Part shown: piece after piece, positions 63,209 through 64,000 of the stretch
How the letters are laid out: every line of letters begins with the position of its first letter
Position numbering within the stretch: the first letter of the stretch is position 1
NCBI GenBank assembly: GCA_904066235.2
Contig: CAJFCV020000006.1
Location: forward strand, 8,122,001-8,186,000
Reading direction: 5' to 3'
Source: Bursaphelenchus xylophilus
Taxonomy: Eukaryota > Nematoda > Chromadorea > Rhabditida > Aphelenchoididae
DNA length: 64,000 bases
Notes under the pieces: generated by a model
Databases searched by the model: none
Told to the model about the DNA's origin: nothing
The model's input: the letters and a program-made list of their open reading frames with translations, nothing else
Made by a program: the position numbers and the translations under genes

Positions 63209-63731
63209 TATAAATTCGACTGGATATCCAATATCGACGTCGACAAGGCCCCCTCTAGAACACTGCTAATATTTTATAGATTTCTGTGACTGCAGTCCAC
63301 GTAACAAAATTGTCATATAAGATTTTGTCTAAAGATTTTTAATATTGAATATTATTCTTGTCAATTCTATTGTTGTAAATTCCACACAAGAGTCAGTTCA
63401 GAATAGTCATCGTATATTGTTTCTTTTGTCATTCCCCTCGCCTCCTCACGCTTTAATAAGAATATTTGCATGTAGATACTATAGATATAGGCGTCCAACC
63501 TAGTTTATCATCTGATTTCACTTGGAAAGTAAATAAATATTCAGCAATATAATCAAGTTTCAATGTGAAATAGGGAGTGTAATATAACCCACTTTCTCCG
63601 AGCGAGGTAACACATCAAAAACTCTCAGAAACAAAGTAATTTATGCCACCGTTTAGCACAACACTTATAAATTTAGCATCACATATTCACAGGTATTTGG
63701 GCAAGCAATCACCGATTATTGAGGACGCGAA
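63209..63731. other. Convergent 3' region of UNC-18 and the last gene
   Basis: 3' UTRs, no other gene recognised. AATAAATA near 63532 could be the poly(A) signal of UNC-18. Confidence 0.5.
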
Positions 63732-64000
63732 CTACTTCGGGATTTTGCGGATGGTTTCTGAAAGATAACAATTACTAAAACATCATTTCGCACACCCCAC
63801 ATTTTTGCAGGAGATTTCCATTAAACAAAAAAGCCAGCAATTTCCCACTTGATAACACAGCAATTAAGCTTACCCTTCATTTTCAGAAAGTCCATGACCG
63901 GATTTGCTTCCAAGTTGGATTTCTTTGTCCGGTTTCTGCGTACCGCTTTTTCGGCTTCAATTTTCTGAGCCAACTCGATTTTGGGGATCAACTTGCTTAC
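63732..64000 (-). CDS. C-terminal end of an unrecognised protein (runs off the right edge)
   Basis: Two exons are visible. 63874-64000 encodes a lysine-rich helical stretch (around KIELAQKIEAEKAVRRNRTKK and ANPVMDFLKMK). 63732-63757 finishes ETIRKIPK and a TAG stop. The phases match (donor G|GTAAGC, acceptor TTTCAG). The fragment is too short to assign. The upstream part of the gene lies beyond the window. Confidence 0.6.

Overview
The window is nuclear DNA from a nematode. Genes are split by many small introns (several only 34-41 nt) with TTTCAG or TTTTAG acceptors. The predicted proteins are closest to Caenorhabditis-type families (UNC-18, UNC-97/PINCH, COSA-1, an ACK kinase of the SID-3/ARK-1 group, an SH2-tyrosine kinase of the nematode-expanded Fer type). 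It is not C. elegans sequence that I recognise, and I cannot name the species. All gene models below were spliced by eye from GT..AG sites and reading-frame continuity. Several (coiled-coil protein, VPS52, COSA-1, ACK kinase, UNC-18, Fer-type kinase, BTB-Kelch, MARCH, macro domain) join into perfect multiples of three.

Layout. 1-13.2 kb is gene-dense: 5' end of a cadherin (-), an unrecognised 300-residue protein (-), an F-box-like protein (-), an SH2-tyrosine kinase (+), the pre-mRNA 3'-end endonuclease CPSF73/CPSF3 (-) and a long coiled-coil protein (+). From 13.2 to about 26 kb there is a gene desert with no convincing exon. It holds homeodomain-type TAATTA clusters, a perfect hairpin, AP-2-like palindromes and a tandem pair of CACGTG E-boxes. 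It leads into a Max-like bHLH-zipper gene at 26.7-29.3 kb, which is itself a family that binds CACGTG. From 29.7 to 30.5 kb lies a degenerate inverted-repeat element.

31-44.4 kb is again dense: a MARCH-type RING-CH ubiquitin ligase (-) head to head, 28 bp apart, with a BTB-Kelch gene (+) whose fifth intron carries a complete hAT-type MITE with an 8-bp target duplication; Integrator subunit 1 (-), divergent from VPS52 (+). A probable small membrane-protein gene lies on the opposite strand inside a VPS52 intron. A tRNA-Ser(AGA) follows at 44.6 kb.

45-64 kb carries COSA-1/CNTD1 (-), the ACK-family kinase (+), UNC-97/PINCH (-), a WDR6-like WD40 protein (-), a macro-domain protein (+), UNC-18 (+) and the 3' end of an unrecognised gene (-). 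The neighbours have unrelated jobs (RNA 3' processing, Integrator, endosomal tethering, meiotic crossover, focal adhesion, synaptic fusion), so this is ordinary mixed nematode gene order rather than a functional cluster. The most interesting items are the MITE in a stop-free, frame-preserving Kelch intron, the nested gene in VPS52, the AP-2-like palindromes and the E-boxes around the Max-like gene.
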